The position numbers and the translations under genes were made by a program. Below, in pieces: positions 44,820-53,163 of a DNA stretch of 64,000 nucleotides. How positions within the stretch are numbered: position 1 is the first letter of the stretch; each line of letters opens with the position of its first letter. The notes under the pieces are model-generated. The model did not search any database. It worked only from the letters and a program-made list of their open reading frames with translations, and was not told the DNA's origin. This stretch comes from Thalassotalea_B piscium_A (GTDB taxonomy: Bacteria > Pseudomonadota > Gammaproteobacteria > Enterobacterales > Alteromonadaceae): positions 1,736,001-1,800,000 of the forward strand of contig CP186339.1 in NCBI GenBank assembly GCA_049347715.1. The letters are read 5' to 3'.

Positions 44820-46531
44820 TAGTTTTGTCTCTCTCTTGTTAATGTGTCGCTGACTAAAGTACGCGCGATGGCAACTTGCGATTTACAATGAATAAATGAA
44901 TCGCTTTCGGCATGATAGACATTGGTTTTTACTGACATCACACTAAGTAATGTATCAAAAACATTATCGTGCGTCATTTGCTCTGTCGCCATCGAATTTA
45001 AACAACTGAGGTTAAAATCGGTTTGTTCCTCGTCATTCCAATAAATCATAGGAACATGAGTTTGTTCGTCTGGGGCAAAGGCATAAGGTAAACCATGTAA
45101 ATAAACCCCTTTTTCTCCTAATGATTCACCATGGTCTGAAATATATAACATAGAAGTTTCGATATTTTTTTCTTGAGCTAAGGTATCTAATTTTACAATG
45201 ACTTTTGACAACACATAATCGGTATATGCGATGGTGTTGTCATAACTGTTAAGTAACTGCTCTTCAGTGCAGTGTTGTATGTCGCTGCGTTGACAATCAG
45301 GTGTAAATACCCTTTTATCTTTAGGGTAGCGTTTAAAATAAGTAGGGCCATGAGAGCCAATCATATGCAACACAATTAAAGTATTTTCGTTGCTAAGGTT
45401 ATTTAATTTTTTAGTTAAAGGGGCTATTAATGCTTCATCATAACAATATTGTCCGTCACAAAGCGGGTTTGATTTATCTGTTGGCACTTTTTCTGTTTTC
45501 ACTCGCGTACAAACCCCTTTACAACTGCCATTATTATTGCTGATCCACAAGACATCAGCACCCGCTAAGTGAATAATATCGAGAACATTTTGCTGTGATG
45601 TTGCAATACGTTTGTCATAATTATGCTTACTGAGCCTTGAAAACATACAGGGTACAGAAACCGCGGTAGCCGTACCGCAAGAATGCATATTAGTAAATGA
45701 AACAACGTGTTGTTGTTCAGTGTATTGATTAGTGTCTTTAGTGTAGCCATTAAGTGAAAAATTCTGTGAACGGGCAGTTTCTCCTAATACTAAAACCGTT
45801 ACATGTTGTCGTTGACTGCCTCTAACGATTGTTGGGGCAGTGTCTAGTACGTTAAATTTAAGTGGCGGATAGAAAAAATGGTTTCTGACATATTTGTATG
45901 ATGCGTCCAACATTTTATAAGGAGTGATATAACTAACAAGTTCTTTATTATTTCGCCCTACAGAGGCATAGCTTGAGAAAAAAATGCTAGCAATAACCGC
46001 GATGACAACCACACTGGAGCTAATCAGTTTTACTCGACTAAGCAGTTCCTTCAATAAAGGTTGATAACTAAGTTTGACGAAATAAATGAATAAAGAGGGG
46101 AGTAAACCAAATATAATAAAAAATGTAATTGCATAAACATTTACATAAGAAAACGCTTCTGCAGTGTCAGTTTCTAATGTGTTTTGCACCATGCCATAGT
46201 CAAAGACGATGCCATAGGAGATTGTCGCATAAAATATGAGCGAGGATACTATCACCATAATGATCAAGAGAGGTTTAGTGATCCATCTAAAGGCAAATAC
46301 ACTTTGCAATATTATGGTTAAAGATAATAAAAATAAGGGTAATGATAATAGAAATAAAATATTGTAATGTGGTACTGATGTTATTATCGTTGTTGCCTTA
46401 TATAAAAAAGGTATGTTCATTACTAAGGTGATATAGCAGCAAACACCAATGACTAATTGATTAGTTGTTAAAGTGATACTTTCAATCGCTGTGAGTAATT
46501 TTTTTGCTTGTTTGTGAAATGTATTTTTCAT
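44819..46531 (-). CDS. eptA: Lipid A phosphoethanolamine transferase (EptA type)
   Basis: A 570-residue inner-membrane enzyme: five membrane helices (about residues 20-195), then a periplasmic sulfatase-fold domain with the nucleophile Thr in VLGETARSQNFSLNGY, paired cysteines (GTATAVSVPCMFSRL, CKGVC, CDGQYCYDE), and metal ligands in YISDHGESLGE and YLHGLPYAFAP. It adds phosphoethanolamine to lipid A, lowering its negative charge and giving resistance to cationic peptides. The frame is open to 46621, but the ATG at 46531 has AAGG upstream and lies 11 bases after the stop of the barrel gene. EptA is a likely call; a related LPS-core transferase is possible. Confidence 0.85.
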   Translation of the reverse strand: MKNTFHKQAKKLLTAIESITLTTNQLVIGVCCYITLVMNIPFLYKATTIITSVPHYNILFLLSLPLFLLSLTIILQSVFAFRWITKPLLIIMVIVSSLIFYATISYGIVFDYGMVQNTLETDTAEAFSYVNVYAITFFIIFGLLPSLFIYFVKLSYQPLLKELLSRVKLISSSVVVIAVIASIFFSSYASVGRNNKELVSYITPYKMLDASYKYVRNHFFYPPLKFNVLDTAPTIVRGSQRQHVTVLVLGETARSQNFSLNGYTKDTNQYTEQQHVVSFTNMHSCGTATAVSVPCMFSRLSKHNYDKRIATSQQNVLDIIHLAGADVLWISNNNGSCKGVCTRVKTEKVPTDKSNPLCDGQYCYDEALIAPLTKKLNNLSNENTLIVLHMIGSHGPTYFKRYPKDKRVFTPDCQRSDIQHCTEEQLLNSYDNTIAYTDYVLSKVIVKLDTLAQEKNIETSMLYISDHGESLGEKGVYLHGLPYAFAPDEQTHVPMIYWNDEEQTDFNLSCLNSMATEQMTHDNVFDTLLSVMSVKTNVYHAESDSFIHCKSQVAIARTLVSDTLTRERQN

Positions 46532-46541
46532 TCGTAAAGCC

Positions 46542-48170
46542 TTAAAAAGAATGTTTCGTGGTAATACGAAATTCAATGTTATTAACATGAGTATTGGTTG
46601 ATAGAGGTTTGATAATGTCAAAATGAATCACGCGACTCTCGCTTGAATGCGTTGAATAAAGGCGAGCTCCAACCCCGATTGAAGTCATCCAAGTACGAGG
46701 TGTTTCTGATTTAACCGTGGGAGAAAATGCTCTTCCTGTATCAATAAAACCTGCTGCACCCAGTTCAAGTAATTTATAGATATTAATGTGAGGGTAGTAA
46801 CGTGCTTCAAATGTAAACTGGCTATTATGTTTACTGTGTTGAAATTGTAATGGGAACCCTCGAATCCCAGTGTCACCGCCTAAAACAATAGGATCATCTA
46901 AAAACTGATTGCGGCTAAACTGATTAGTATTTTTAAAATAGGTGCTCCATTGAGGATTGATTTTATGAAAATATTCAGTGGTAAGGGTAACTACAGCTCT
47001 GTTGCTATTGTTACTTTTGCTATAACTCTCACCTTCAAATTCTGCATTAACAAATAAAAAACTATTCTCTGAAAATTTAAATCCTTTTGCTATTGCAGCC
47101 TCCCAAATCAAACGAGGGGCAGTTCCATTATTAGAAAGATCTGTACCTATACTAGCTTTAATATTCCAACCGAAATTAAAATCTTCTATATGGTTGATTA
47201 AATGAATATTTGTTAGCTTTATATAGTCTTTTTGGAGGTAATTGATAGAAACAAAAGGGTAATTAAATTCGCGATCTTTAGGAATGTGTTGAACCGATAA
47301 ATTGTCGGTAGATAAACCCTCTGGAAGCATAAACCTTTCTTCATCAACCGGTGAAAAGGTATGACTTTCACTAGTAAAACCGACGCCAAAACGTAACGTA
47401 TCTTTAACTGAGTTATTGTCTAACCATTGCCAGTGTAAAGTGGCGTAGCGTTGCTGATGAGAAAACTGTTCAGAAATAACGCCATTTTCGTATTGAGTGT
47501 CTACTTGATTAAAGTGACTAAAACCAATAGTGTATGCATTTTGAGTATCAAAACTTACCAGGTCTTTACGCAGAAAAAAGGCTTTAGCTGTACCATCATT
47601 ATTATTACTAAGAGTTACATCGGCATGAATATTCTGATGCAAAAATAAAGGGATGCTGGTATCAAATTTGTAGCCTGTGCGTTGATCACTATTAAAGTAT
47701 TCAATTTCGGCATCAATGCCTAAACCGAATAAATTGCGATCTTTTATGCCAAATGCAAATTTGTTTTTACCGCCTTTTCGACTTAAATCTAGGGTGGGTA
47801 GCAAAGACCAGTTGTCCCAAGTTTCTATGGTGACGCTATCATCAACTGATTTTACAGAGGCATTTCTAATATATTTTTTACTACGTAGATGCCTTTCAAG
47901 TTCATCCAAATCAAGTTCATTGATTTCGCATTTTTTTAGAAAAAAGGCTGCTTCATTTATAAGTGTTCGTTTTTTCGTTTTAACGTGTAAGAAATTAGCC
48001 CAAGAATGAATGAATAAGGTATCTTTTTCGTTAAGGTTAAACACATCATGGATGACTAATTGCGTGTTAGTTGTTTGATCACAAACAGGATTACTATCTG
48101 CAATTGCATGGGAAGCAATAAGTAAAGTGGTCAATAATATGGTAGGAATTTTTAGCAAAGTTAAACGCAT
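46542..48170 (-). CDS. Single-POTRA Omp85-like outer-membrane barrel
   Basis: A 542-residue outer-membrane protein with a signal peptide (ending ASHAIADS). Residues about 70-125 form one POTRA-like domain (LINEAAFFLKKCEINELDLDELERHLRS, then YIRNASV and a TWDNWSLLP link). The rest is a 16-strand-type BamA/TamA barrel with the loop-6 motif GGDTGIRGFPL and a C-terminal strand ending RITTKHSF. Omp85 proteins insert or move proteins or lipids in the outer membrane. It is too short for BamA (five POTRA) or TamA (three). It heads the operon with eptA and dgkA, behind a PmrA-type promoter, so a link to modified LPS is inferred; the substrate is unknown. Confidence 0.75.
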   Translation of the reverse strand: MRLTLLKIPTILLTTLLIASHAIADSNPVCDQTTNTQLVIHDVFNLNEKDTLFIHSWANFLHVKTKKRTLINEAAFFLKKCEINELDLDELERHLRSKKYIRNASVKSVDDSVTIETWDNWSLLPTLDLSRKGGKNKFAFGIKDRNLFGLGIDAEIEYFNSDQRTGYKFDTSIPLFLHQNIHADVTLSNNNDGTAKAFFLRKDLVSFDTQNAYTIGFSHFNQVDTQYENGVISEQFSHQQRYATLHWQWLDNNSVKDTLRFGVGFTSESHTFSPVDEERFMLPEGLSTDNLSVQHIPKDREFNYPFVSINYLQKDYIKLTNIHLINHIEDFNFGWNIKASIGTDLSNNGTAPRLIWEAAIAKGFKFSENSFLFVNAEFEGESYSKSNNSNRAVVTLTTEYFHKINPQWSTYFKNTNQFSRNQFLDDPIVLGGDTGIRGFPLQFQHSKHNSQFTFEARYYPHINIYKLLELGAAGFIDTGRAFSPTVKSETPRTWMTSIGVGARLYSTHSSESRVIHFDIIKPLSTNTHVNNIEFRITTKHSF

Positions 48171-48196
48171 AACAACACTCTGTAGTAAGAGTGGTT

Positions 48197-48238
48197 ATGT
48201 TATGGAATAAAGCTTAAGGCTTGCTTATCATAAACTGA
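48197..48238 (-). promoter_or_regulatory. PmrA-type promoter of the barrel-eptA-dgkA operon
   Basis: Element 48213-48238: CTTAAG, five bases, CTTATC on plus (48213-48229), with conserved TCAG on minus at 48238-48235. The candidate -10 TAACAT is at 48202-48197, ten bases after the element. It aligns without gaps with the elements before the LtaS-like and regulator genes. Confidence 0.7.
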
Positions 48239-48646
48239 TAAAGCCCCTAGAATAAACTGAATCTTTGTCGATAAACCCTTTATTTTACTAGTTAACCTGA
48301 TCTCGGGGTAATGAATGTTCAGTTGCTCGTATAAATTTTAAATTAAAGATTTATATTTTTAATCACTACAGGGGGGATCAATTAGGGGGAGGGGGAAATG
48401 TCAATGTCACAACTTCTATGGGGATTGAGGCAAATTTGCGTACCTAATAGGGTGATATTAGTAGAAAATCAAACAATGATATTCTCTGAAATTATGGCGT
48501 TGACGAGTATTGCTTAACCCGAATTCAGGTGAGTTATTGCGAACCTTAAGAGTTTGTTAAAACCAGTTACAGAGAGGGAATTGTTAACTGTGTAAATAAA
48601 GGAATTACGAGTAAGGTTTTTTTGGGGGAGGCTGAGAGCTCATTAA
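48239..48646. other. Intergenic region with G-run cluster, between barrel operon and sensor kinase
   Basis: About 400 bases. Three runs of five or six G occur within 48371-48395, and another GGGGGAGG at about 48624-48631, unusual in this AT-rich DNA. No terminator for the kinase transcript was recognised. It holds a possible small plus-strand ORF at 48398-48517. Confidence 0.5.
48398..48517 (+). CDS. Possible 39-aa ORF behind a G-rich ribosome site
   Basis: Starts MSMSQLLWGLRQICVPNRV and ends MALTSIA. A GGGGGAGGGGG run lies 2-3 bases before the ATG, which may act as a strong ribosome site but is oddly close. No family recognised, no promoter or terminator seen. It may well be chance. Confidence 0.2.
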   Translation: MSMSQLLWGLRQICVPNRVILVENQTMIFSEIMALTSIA

Positions 48647-50083
48647 TTAGATTAGTATTGTAAATACTATTTGCTCATCAGCATCTTTAATAACGGAAAG
48701 AGTTGCATTAATCTGACTGCAATAAGATTTAACAATAGCTAAACCTAAACCATATCGTTGAGTCGAGGTTCGTGCAGAATCCTTTTGCCATAAAGGCTCA
48801 AAGAAATGTTTTAAATCGGCATCTGAATTTACATGGGTACTGACATTGGTAATACTGATTTGGGTTTTACCTTTGTTATCATTATTGTCAGAGAGCGTTA
48901 TTGTAGTGATAGCTATAGATACTGTAGTTGAAGCGGGGCTATAAAAAAGCGCATTACTTATTAAATTAGTTAAAATCGTATAAAGGGCAATTTTACAGCT
49001 ATAAACATGTTCCCCTTGTGGCGATGGTCGAAAGTCAATATCACGGTCAGAGGTATTTTCTCTACAGATAATTGAGAGAATCAATTCGTTAATATTAATC
49101 TCTTCTTTTTTAAGCTCACCTTTATGTGTGCTTTTTTGTAGTAACAGAATACCGTTAACAATACTTTTTAAGCGTTGAGAGATATCGAGAACTTCGCTTT
49201 TAAAATTATCGGCAATATGCTTTTCGTGGGGAAATTTTATAGCTACTTCACTTAAATTAAGTAATTCAGCGATAGGGGTTTTCAATTCATGAGCAATATC
49301 TGAAGCAAAGCGTTTCTCACGTGAATACAAGGTTTTATTTTCGTTGAGAAAATGGTTTATGCCATTGGCGATTGGAATTAGCTCACTCGGCAATCCTGTG
49401 GTTGGTATTTCACTTTCTTCAGAGTTTAAATTGATGCTTTTTAATTGGTTATTGAGGTTATCCAAGGGTCTTAAACCTTTTTCAACGACTTTAGAAACAA
49501 TTATTCGAATTGCCATTACTGTAGATACTGAGCTGAAAATAAAAATAATATCCACAAACCAGAGGACTTGATTCAAATTCTCATTACTTATGGCATAGGC
49601 TAAGGTCATTATACGTTCGGGTTTTTTTGATAATATATTGGGATTTTCTTGTCTGACTTTACTTTCTACCTGAGGCTTGAATTTGGTAAAGTACATTCGA
49701 CCAGAACGACCGTCAGGTAAGGTTATATTGGTAATAGTCGATTGATAAAGTTCAACATCAAGTTGTGGTAATTCTTTAACATCAAATAAGTCTAATGTTT
49801 TTGAACGTTCAAAGACGGCGTCATTAAGCCAAAACTGAAAATATTCAGGATCATTTACACCTGAAAATTCAGGCATAAATTCATCTGAAAATTGAAATTC
49901 CACATGATTAACTTCTTCACTGACTAACGTGACTAATAGACCTGACTTATTAACCATAGCGCGATCAAATTCACCACTGATCCAGTTATCAACACTAACA
50001 TCAGTAATCAACAAAATAGAAAGTAATAACAATGAGATTGATAGGGTGATGTATAGACTTAATTTTTTCTTAATCGAGTTCAT
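48647..50083 (-). CDS. Sensor histidine kinase (PmrB/CarS type)
   Basis: A 478-residue inner-membrane kinase: membrane helices at about 7-28 and 168-190, a periplasmic acidic sensor region (EEVNHVEFQFSDEFMPEF, and YFQFWLNDAVFERS that resembles the 2CSK_N form), then the HisKA domain with HELKTPIAELLNLSE, N-box LISNALFYSPA and G-box RYGLGLAIVKSYC. The acidic sensor patch could bind metals or cationic peptides, as in PmrB, but this is inferred. The ATG overlaps the response regulator stop by one base (TAATG). Confidence 0.85.
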   Translation of the reverse strand: MNSIKKKLSLYITLSISLLLLSILLITDVSVDNWISGEFDRAMVNKSGLLVTLVSEEVNHVEFQFSDEFMPEFSGVNDPEYFQFWLNDAVFERSKTLDLFDVKELPQLDVELYQSTITNITLPDGRSGRMYFTKFKPQVESKVRQENPNILSKKPERIMTLAYAISNENLNQVLWFVDIIFIFSSVSTVMAIRIIVSKVVEKGLRPLDNLNNQLKSINLNSEESEIPTTGLPSELIPIANGINHFLNENKTLYSREKRFASDIAHELKTPIAELLNLSEVAIKFPHEKHIADNFKSEVLDISQRLKSIVNGILLLQKSTHKGELKKEEININELILSIICRENTSDRDIDFRPSPQGEHVYSCKIALYTILTNLISNALFYSPASTTVSIAITTITLSDNNDNKGKTQISITNVSTHVNSDADLKHFFEPLWQKDSARTSTQRYGLGLAIVKSYCSQINATLSVIKDADEQIVFTILI

Positions 50084-50757
50084 TAGTATGTTTCGACAAA
50101 GTAGCCAAAGCCACGTTTAGTTTTTATTGGTAAATCATATCCAATAGCCCTAACTTTTTTGCGAGCTGTTGACAGATGTGCCTCAAGTGAATTTTTAGCG
50201 ATAGCATCATATTGACCAGCTAGGTATTCACTTAATTTTTCAGGAGAAATAACTTTACCTTGATTAGAGAATAAGCATTCAACAAGTTTATATTCGTTAG
50301 GGGTTAAATTTGCATCAATATCATTACAATGTAATTGTTTTAAATGTAGGTCTAATGAAAAAGGACCAACGACTATTTTACTGTCATTAACGTTTAAGCT
50401 GCCTCTTCTCATTAAACATAATAAACGGACATGAAGTTCATCAAAGGAGAACGGCTTAGTTAAATAATCATCAGCACCATTTAACAATCCTTCAATTTTA
50501 TCTTCAGTGAGATCTCTAGCAGATAAAATAAGAATACGAATATCTTTATTGGCTTTGCGAATGGCTTTTAAGATGGAAGTGCCATCAACAGAAGGCAACA
50601 TAAGGTCTAGAATTAATAAGGAATGATCGCCTGCTAGCGCCATACTTAATCCTTCTGAACCATCACCGGTATCGTCAACGGTGAATCCAAGGTTTGATAA
50701 ACCAATTTTAAGACTTCTTCTTAATGAGATAGAGTCTTCAATGATTAATATTTTCAA
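50083..50757 (-). CDS. Response regulator, OmpR/PhoB class (PmrA/CarR type)
   Basis: A 224-residue protein: receiver domain (MKILIIEDSISLRRSLKIGL, phospho-Asp in LLILDLMLPSVDG, Lys in YLTKPFSFDEL) and a winged-helix DNA-binding domain (LTPNEYKLVECLFSNQGKVIS, then TKRGFGYFVETY). The RRSL-GL-GF-VD start is typical of the PmrA/QseB/CarR branch. TTG start with a weak AGAG upstream. Its own promoter carries the same 26-bp element as the two target operons, so positive autoregulation is likely. Confidence 0.85.
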   Translation of the reverse strand: MKILIIEDSISLRRSLKIGLSNLGFTVDDTGDGSEGLSMALAGDHSLLILDLMLPSVDGTSILKAIRKANKDIRILILSARDLTEDKIEGLLNGADDYLTKPFSFDELHVRLLCLMRRGSLNVNDSKIVVGPFSLDLHLKQLHCNDIDANLTPNEYKLVECLFSNQGKVISPEKLSEYLAGQYDAIAKNSLEAHLSTARKKVRAIGYDLPIKTKRGFGYFVETY

Positions 50758-50783
50758 ACGCAGCTCTCTGAGTTTCCATAGTC

Positions 50784-50825
50784 ATATAAGCTTAACTCTA
50801 ACAAGAGAAACTTAAGGTTAGCTGA
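50784..50825 (-). promoter_or_regulatory. PmrA-type promoter of the two-component operon
   Basis: Element 50800-50825: on the minus strand TCAG (50825-50822), then CTTAAG (50816-50811), five bases, CTTGTT (50805-50800). The candidate -10 TTATAT is at 50789-50784, ten bases downstream. It has the same layout as the other two promoters of the module. Confidence 0.65.
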
Positions 50826-51132
50826 GGTTATACTGAAAAACAGTAAGTTACCCATTTAAGTAAAGTCTTATTCTATCGGCAGAACTTGTTATGTTACAAG
50901 GTAAATTGGCGTGATGTTAATAGCTTTTACTGATATATATCTGTTAACATTACAATAATTTTATTAGTGTTTTTTACTAGTGTCCTTACGCAAATAAGTG
51001 AAGAATCATGGGGTAATAAAGTGATTGTTCTAGGTTATTTTGTTTAATAACTTACATTAGCAATAACACACATGGGTGTGTAAATCCTACTATTCATGCA
51101 CAATGAGCATTATAGGAAAATAGAGTAATCAT
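50826..51132. other. Divergent region between the two-component operon and tmk
   Basis: About 300 AT-rich bases without a credible ORF. It must hold a tmk promoter, because the usual upstream genes pabC-mltG are now 9 kb away. TAGGAAAATAGAG precedes the tmk start as a weak ribosome site. Confidence 0.5.
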
Positions 51133-51783
51133 ATGAAAAAAGGGTTTATGGTCGTCGTTGACGGTAGCAACGGTGCCGGAAAAACAACGGTAATTAATGA
51201 ATTGGAAAAATATTTGACCTCAAAAGGGTTAGATGTTGTGTTAACAAGAGAACCGGGCGGCACACCGATCGGTGAAAAAATTCGTGGAATTATTTTAGAT
51301 CCAACTACCCCTGAAATGTCAGACATGACAGAATTAATGTTATTTGGCGCCGGTCGAGCACAACATCTTCAAGAAAAAATAATACCAGCGCTTAATGCTG
51401 GTAAAATTGTTATCTCTGATAGATTTGATGCAGCAACATTTAGTTTTCAACATTATGCGAGAGGTATTGATCTTGCCACTATTGTTAAAATTAATGATCT
51501 AGCCATAGATGGCTTTGCTCCTGATATAAATATTATTTTAGATTTAGATCCTTTAGAAGGGCTAAAACGCGTAAAAAGCCGTGGTGAAGGGCTTGACCGT
51601 TTAGAAGATGAAAAAGTCGATTTTCTAGTAAAAGCGAGAAATGGCTATTTAAGCCAAGCTAAAGATCAGCCAGAAAAATTTGCAGTGGTTGATGCATCGC
51701 AAAGCAAATCGCAGGTATTAAGTCATGTTATTGCCATTGTAGATAGCTTGTTATTGAAACTTGAGCTAAATGACGTTGTTTAG
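51133..51783 (+). CDS. tmk: Thymidylate kinase
   Basis: A 216-residue enzyme that makes dTDP. The P-loop is DGSNGAGKTTV (more often EGxEGAGKTT in enterobacteria), followed by TREPGGTPIGEKIR, the nucleotide-site DRFDAATFSFQHYARGID and the LID segment. It is somewhat divergent from E. coli Tmk but all catalytic parts are present. holB follows, as usual; mltG, the usual upstream neighbour, is separated by the envelope module. Confidence 0.9.
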   Translation: MKKGFMVVVDGSNGAGKTTVINELEKYLTSKGLDVVLTREPGGTPIGEKIRGIILDPTTPEMSDMTELMLFGAGRAQHLQEKIIPALNAGKIVISDRFDAATFSFQHYARGIDLATIVKINDLAIDGFAPDINIILDLDPLEGLKRVKSRGEGLDRLEDEKVDFLVKARNGYLSQAKDQPEKFAVVDASQSKSQVLSHVIAIVDSLLLKLELNDVV

Positions 51784-51819
51784 CTATTTAATCCTTAGTG
51801 TATTTTTAGTGAGTATTTA

Positions 51820-52773
51820 ATGATGCATCCTTGGTTACTCGAACATCAACGCTCATTGTCTGCATTATTACTGCAAGCACGTATGCCACATGCATTCATT
51901 ATTTCAGGGCATCACGGCACAGGTAAATTAACGTTAGCTCACTGGCTAATAGGTGTACTTGCATGTGAGCACTGTGTGTCGGAACAAGATATTCTATCTC
52001 CTTGTGGTCAATGTAAGTCGTGTTTGCTACTTAACGGACAAGGTCATCCTGACCATTTAGTAGTTGATCCAAGTGGGAATACCATAGGTGTTGACCAAAT
52101 CAGAAAGGTAATCACCTTCTTTGAAAAAACCGCTTTATTAGGTCAAAGACAAACCGCGATTATTGAATCAGCAGATAAAATGACTGAGTCAGCGGCTAAT
52201 GCGTTACTGAAAACATTAGAAGAGCCTACCGCAGATAGCCATATTATATTACTTACTTCAGATATTGATCGGCTATTACCAACCATTATTAGCCGATGTA
52301 GACATCTGGAGTTAAGAGCTACAGGGGGTAATTTAGCTCATAGTTTAACAAACAATAAAACAGATACATTTGCTACCTTACTTGAGACGAATAGCGACGA
52401 TGATTCTGCATTATTTAATGAGTTTGTTATTTTGTTCTATCATTTTCTTGCTGTGCCAGAGGAACGGAGTAAAATACTTACGTTTATGCAAGAACAAGCA
52501 AAATCGTTAGATTGGTGTGAACGACTAACGGCAGATCTTATGCGTTTTAACTATGGCTGGCTGAAAATCAATCAAAATACAGCTATTGATCAACAGATAC
52601 TTGCACGTTTACAGCATTTATCGCATGATGATATCTGGCAATTACAACTTTTGATTGGCACTTGTAAAAAACAAACACTAACAATAACGCAAGTGAATAA
52701 AAACTTTCAGATAGAAAAGCTTCTTGCTGAAATAACACATCATTTAATTCAAGCATATGCTGTAGATAGGTAA
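51820..52773 (+). CDS. holB: DNA polymerase III subunit delta prime
   Basis: A 317-residue clamp-loader subunit. AAA+ fold with GHHGTGKLTLA, zinc cysteines in CEHC...CGQCKSC, and the arginine region TLEEPTADSHIILLTSDIDRLLPTIISRCR with the SRC motif. Start ATG at 51820 or 51823. Between tmk and the PilZ gene, as in many gammaproteobacteria. Confidence 0.93.
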   Translation: MMHPWLLEHQRSLSALLLQARMPHAFIISGHHGTGKLTLAHWLIGVLACEHCVSEQDILSPCGQCKSCLLLNGQGHPDHLVVDPSGNTIGVDQIRKVITFFEKTALLGQRQTAIIESADKMTESAANALLKTLEEPTADSHIILLTSDIDRLLPTIISRCRHLELRATGGNLAHSLTNNKTDTFATLLETNSDDDSALFNEFVILFYHFLAVPEERSKILTFMQEQAKSLDWCERLTADLMRFNYGWLKINQNTAIDQQILARLQHLSHDDIWQLQLLIGTCKKQTLTITQVNKNFQIEKLLAEITHHLIQAYAVDR

Positions 52774-52776
52774 AGC

Positions 52777-53103
52777 GTGGAAATCATACAATTAGAGTTC
52801 GTGACCGAAAGAGATTTGTACTTAGCTTATATGCCATTTTTAAAAAAAGGCGGCTTATTTATTCGTACAACTGAATCTATTGATTTAGGTACTGAAATTA
52901 AACTTATTGTCACTTTACCTGACTCTTTAGAAGAATCGGAGGTTGAGGGTAAAGTTGTTTGGGTCACGCCTATTGGTTCTCAAAACGGTACACCTGCGGG
53001 TATTGGTATCGGTTTTGTTGAAGACCCTGAAAATGTAAGAATGCAAATTGAAAAGACAATTGCTCGTTTACTCAATTCATCAGAACCGAGTTTTACCATG
53101 TAA
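52777..53103 (+). CDS. PilZ domain protein
   Basis: A 108-residue single-domain protein. Segments AYMPFLKKGGLFIRT, LGTEIKLIVTLPDSLEESEVEGKVVWVTP and AGIGIGFVEDPENVR match type IV pilus PilZ proteins. The Arg and DxSxxG residues for cyclic di-GMP binding are not seen, so it may not bind the nucleotide, as is known for Pseudomonas PilZ. GTG start 3 bases after holB; the position after holB is conserved. Confidence 0.85.
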   Translation: MEIIQLEFVTERDLYLAYMPFLKKGGLFIRTTESIDLGTEIKLIVTLPDSLEESEVEGKVVWVTPIGSQNGTPAGIGIGFVEDPENVRMQIEKTIARLLNSSEPSFTM

Positions 53104-53163
53104 TTGTTAAGCAATACCATTTTAATTCCCTTCCAATATCACTAATAACCTTAAGGAGTCGTT

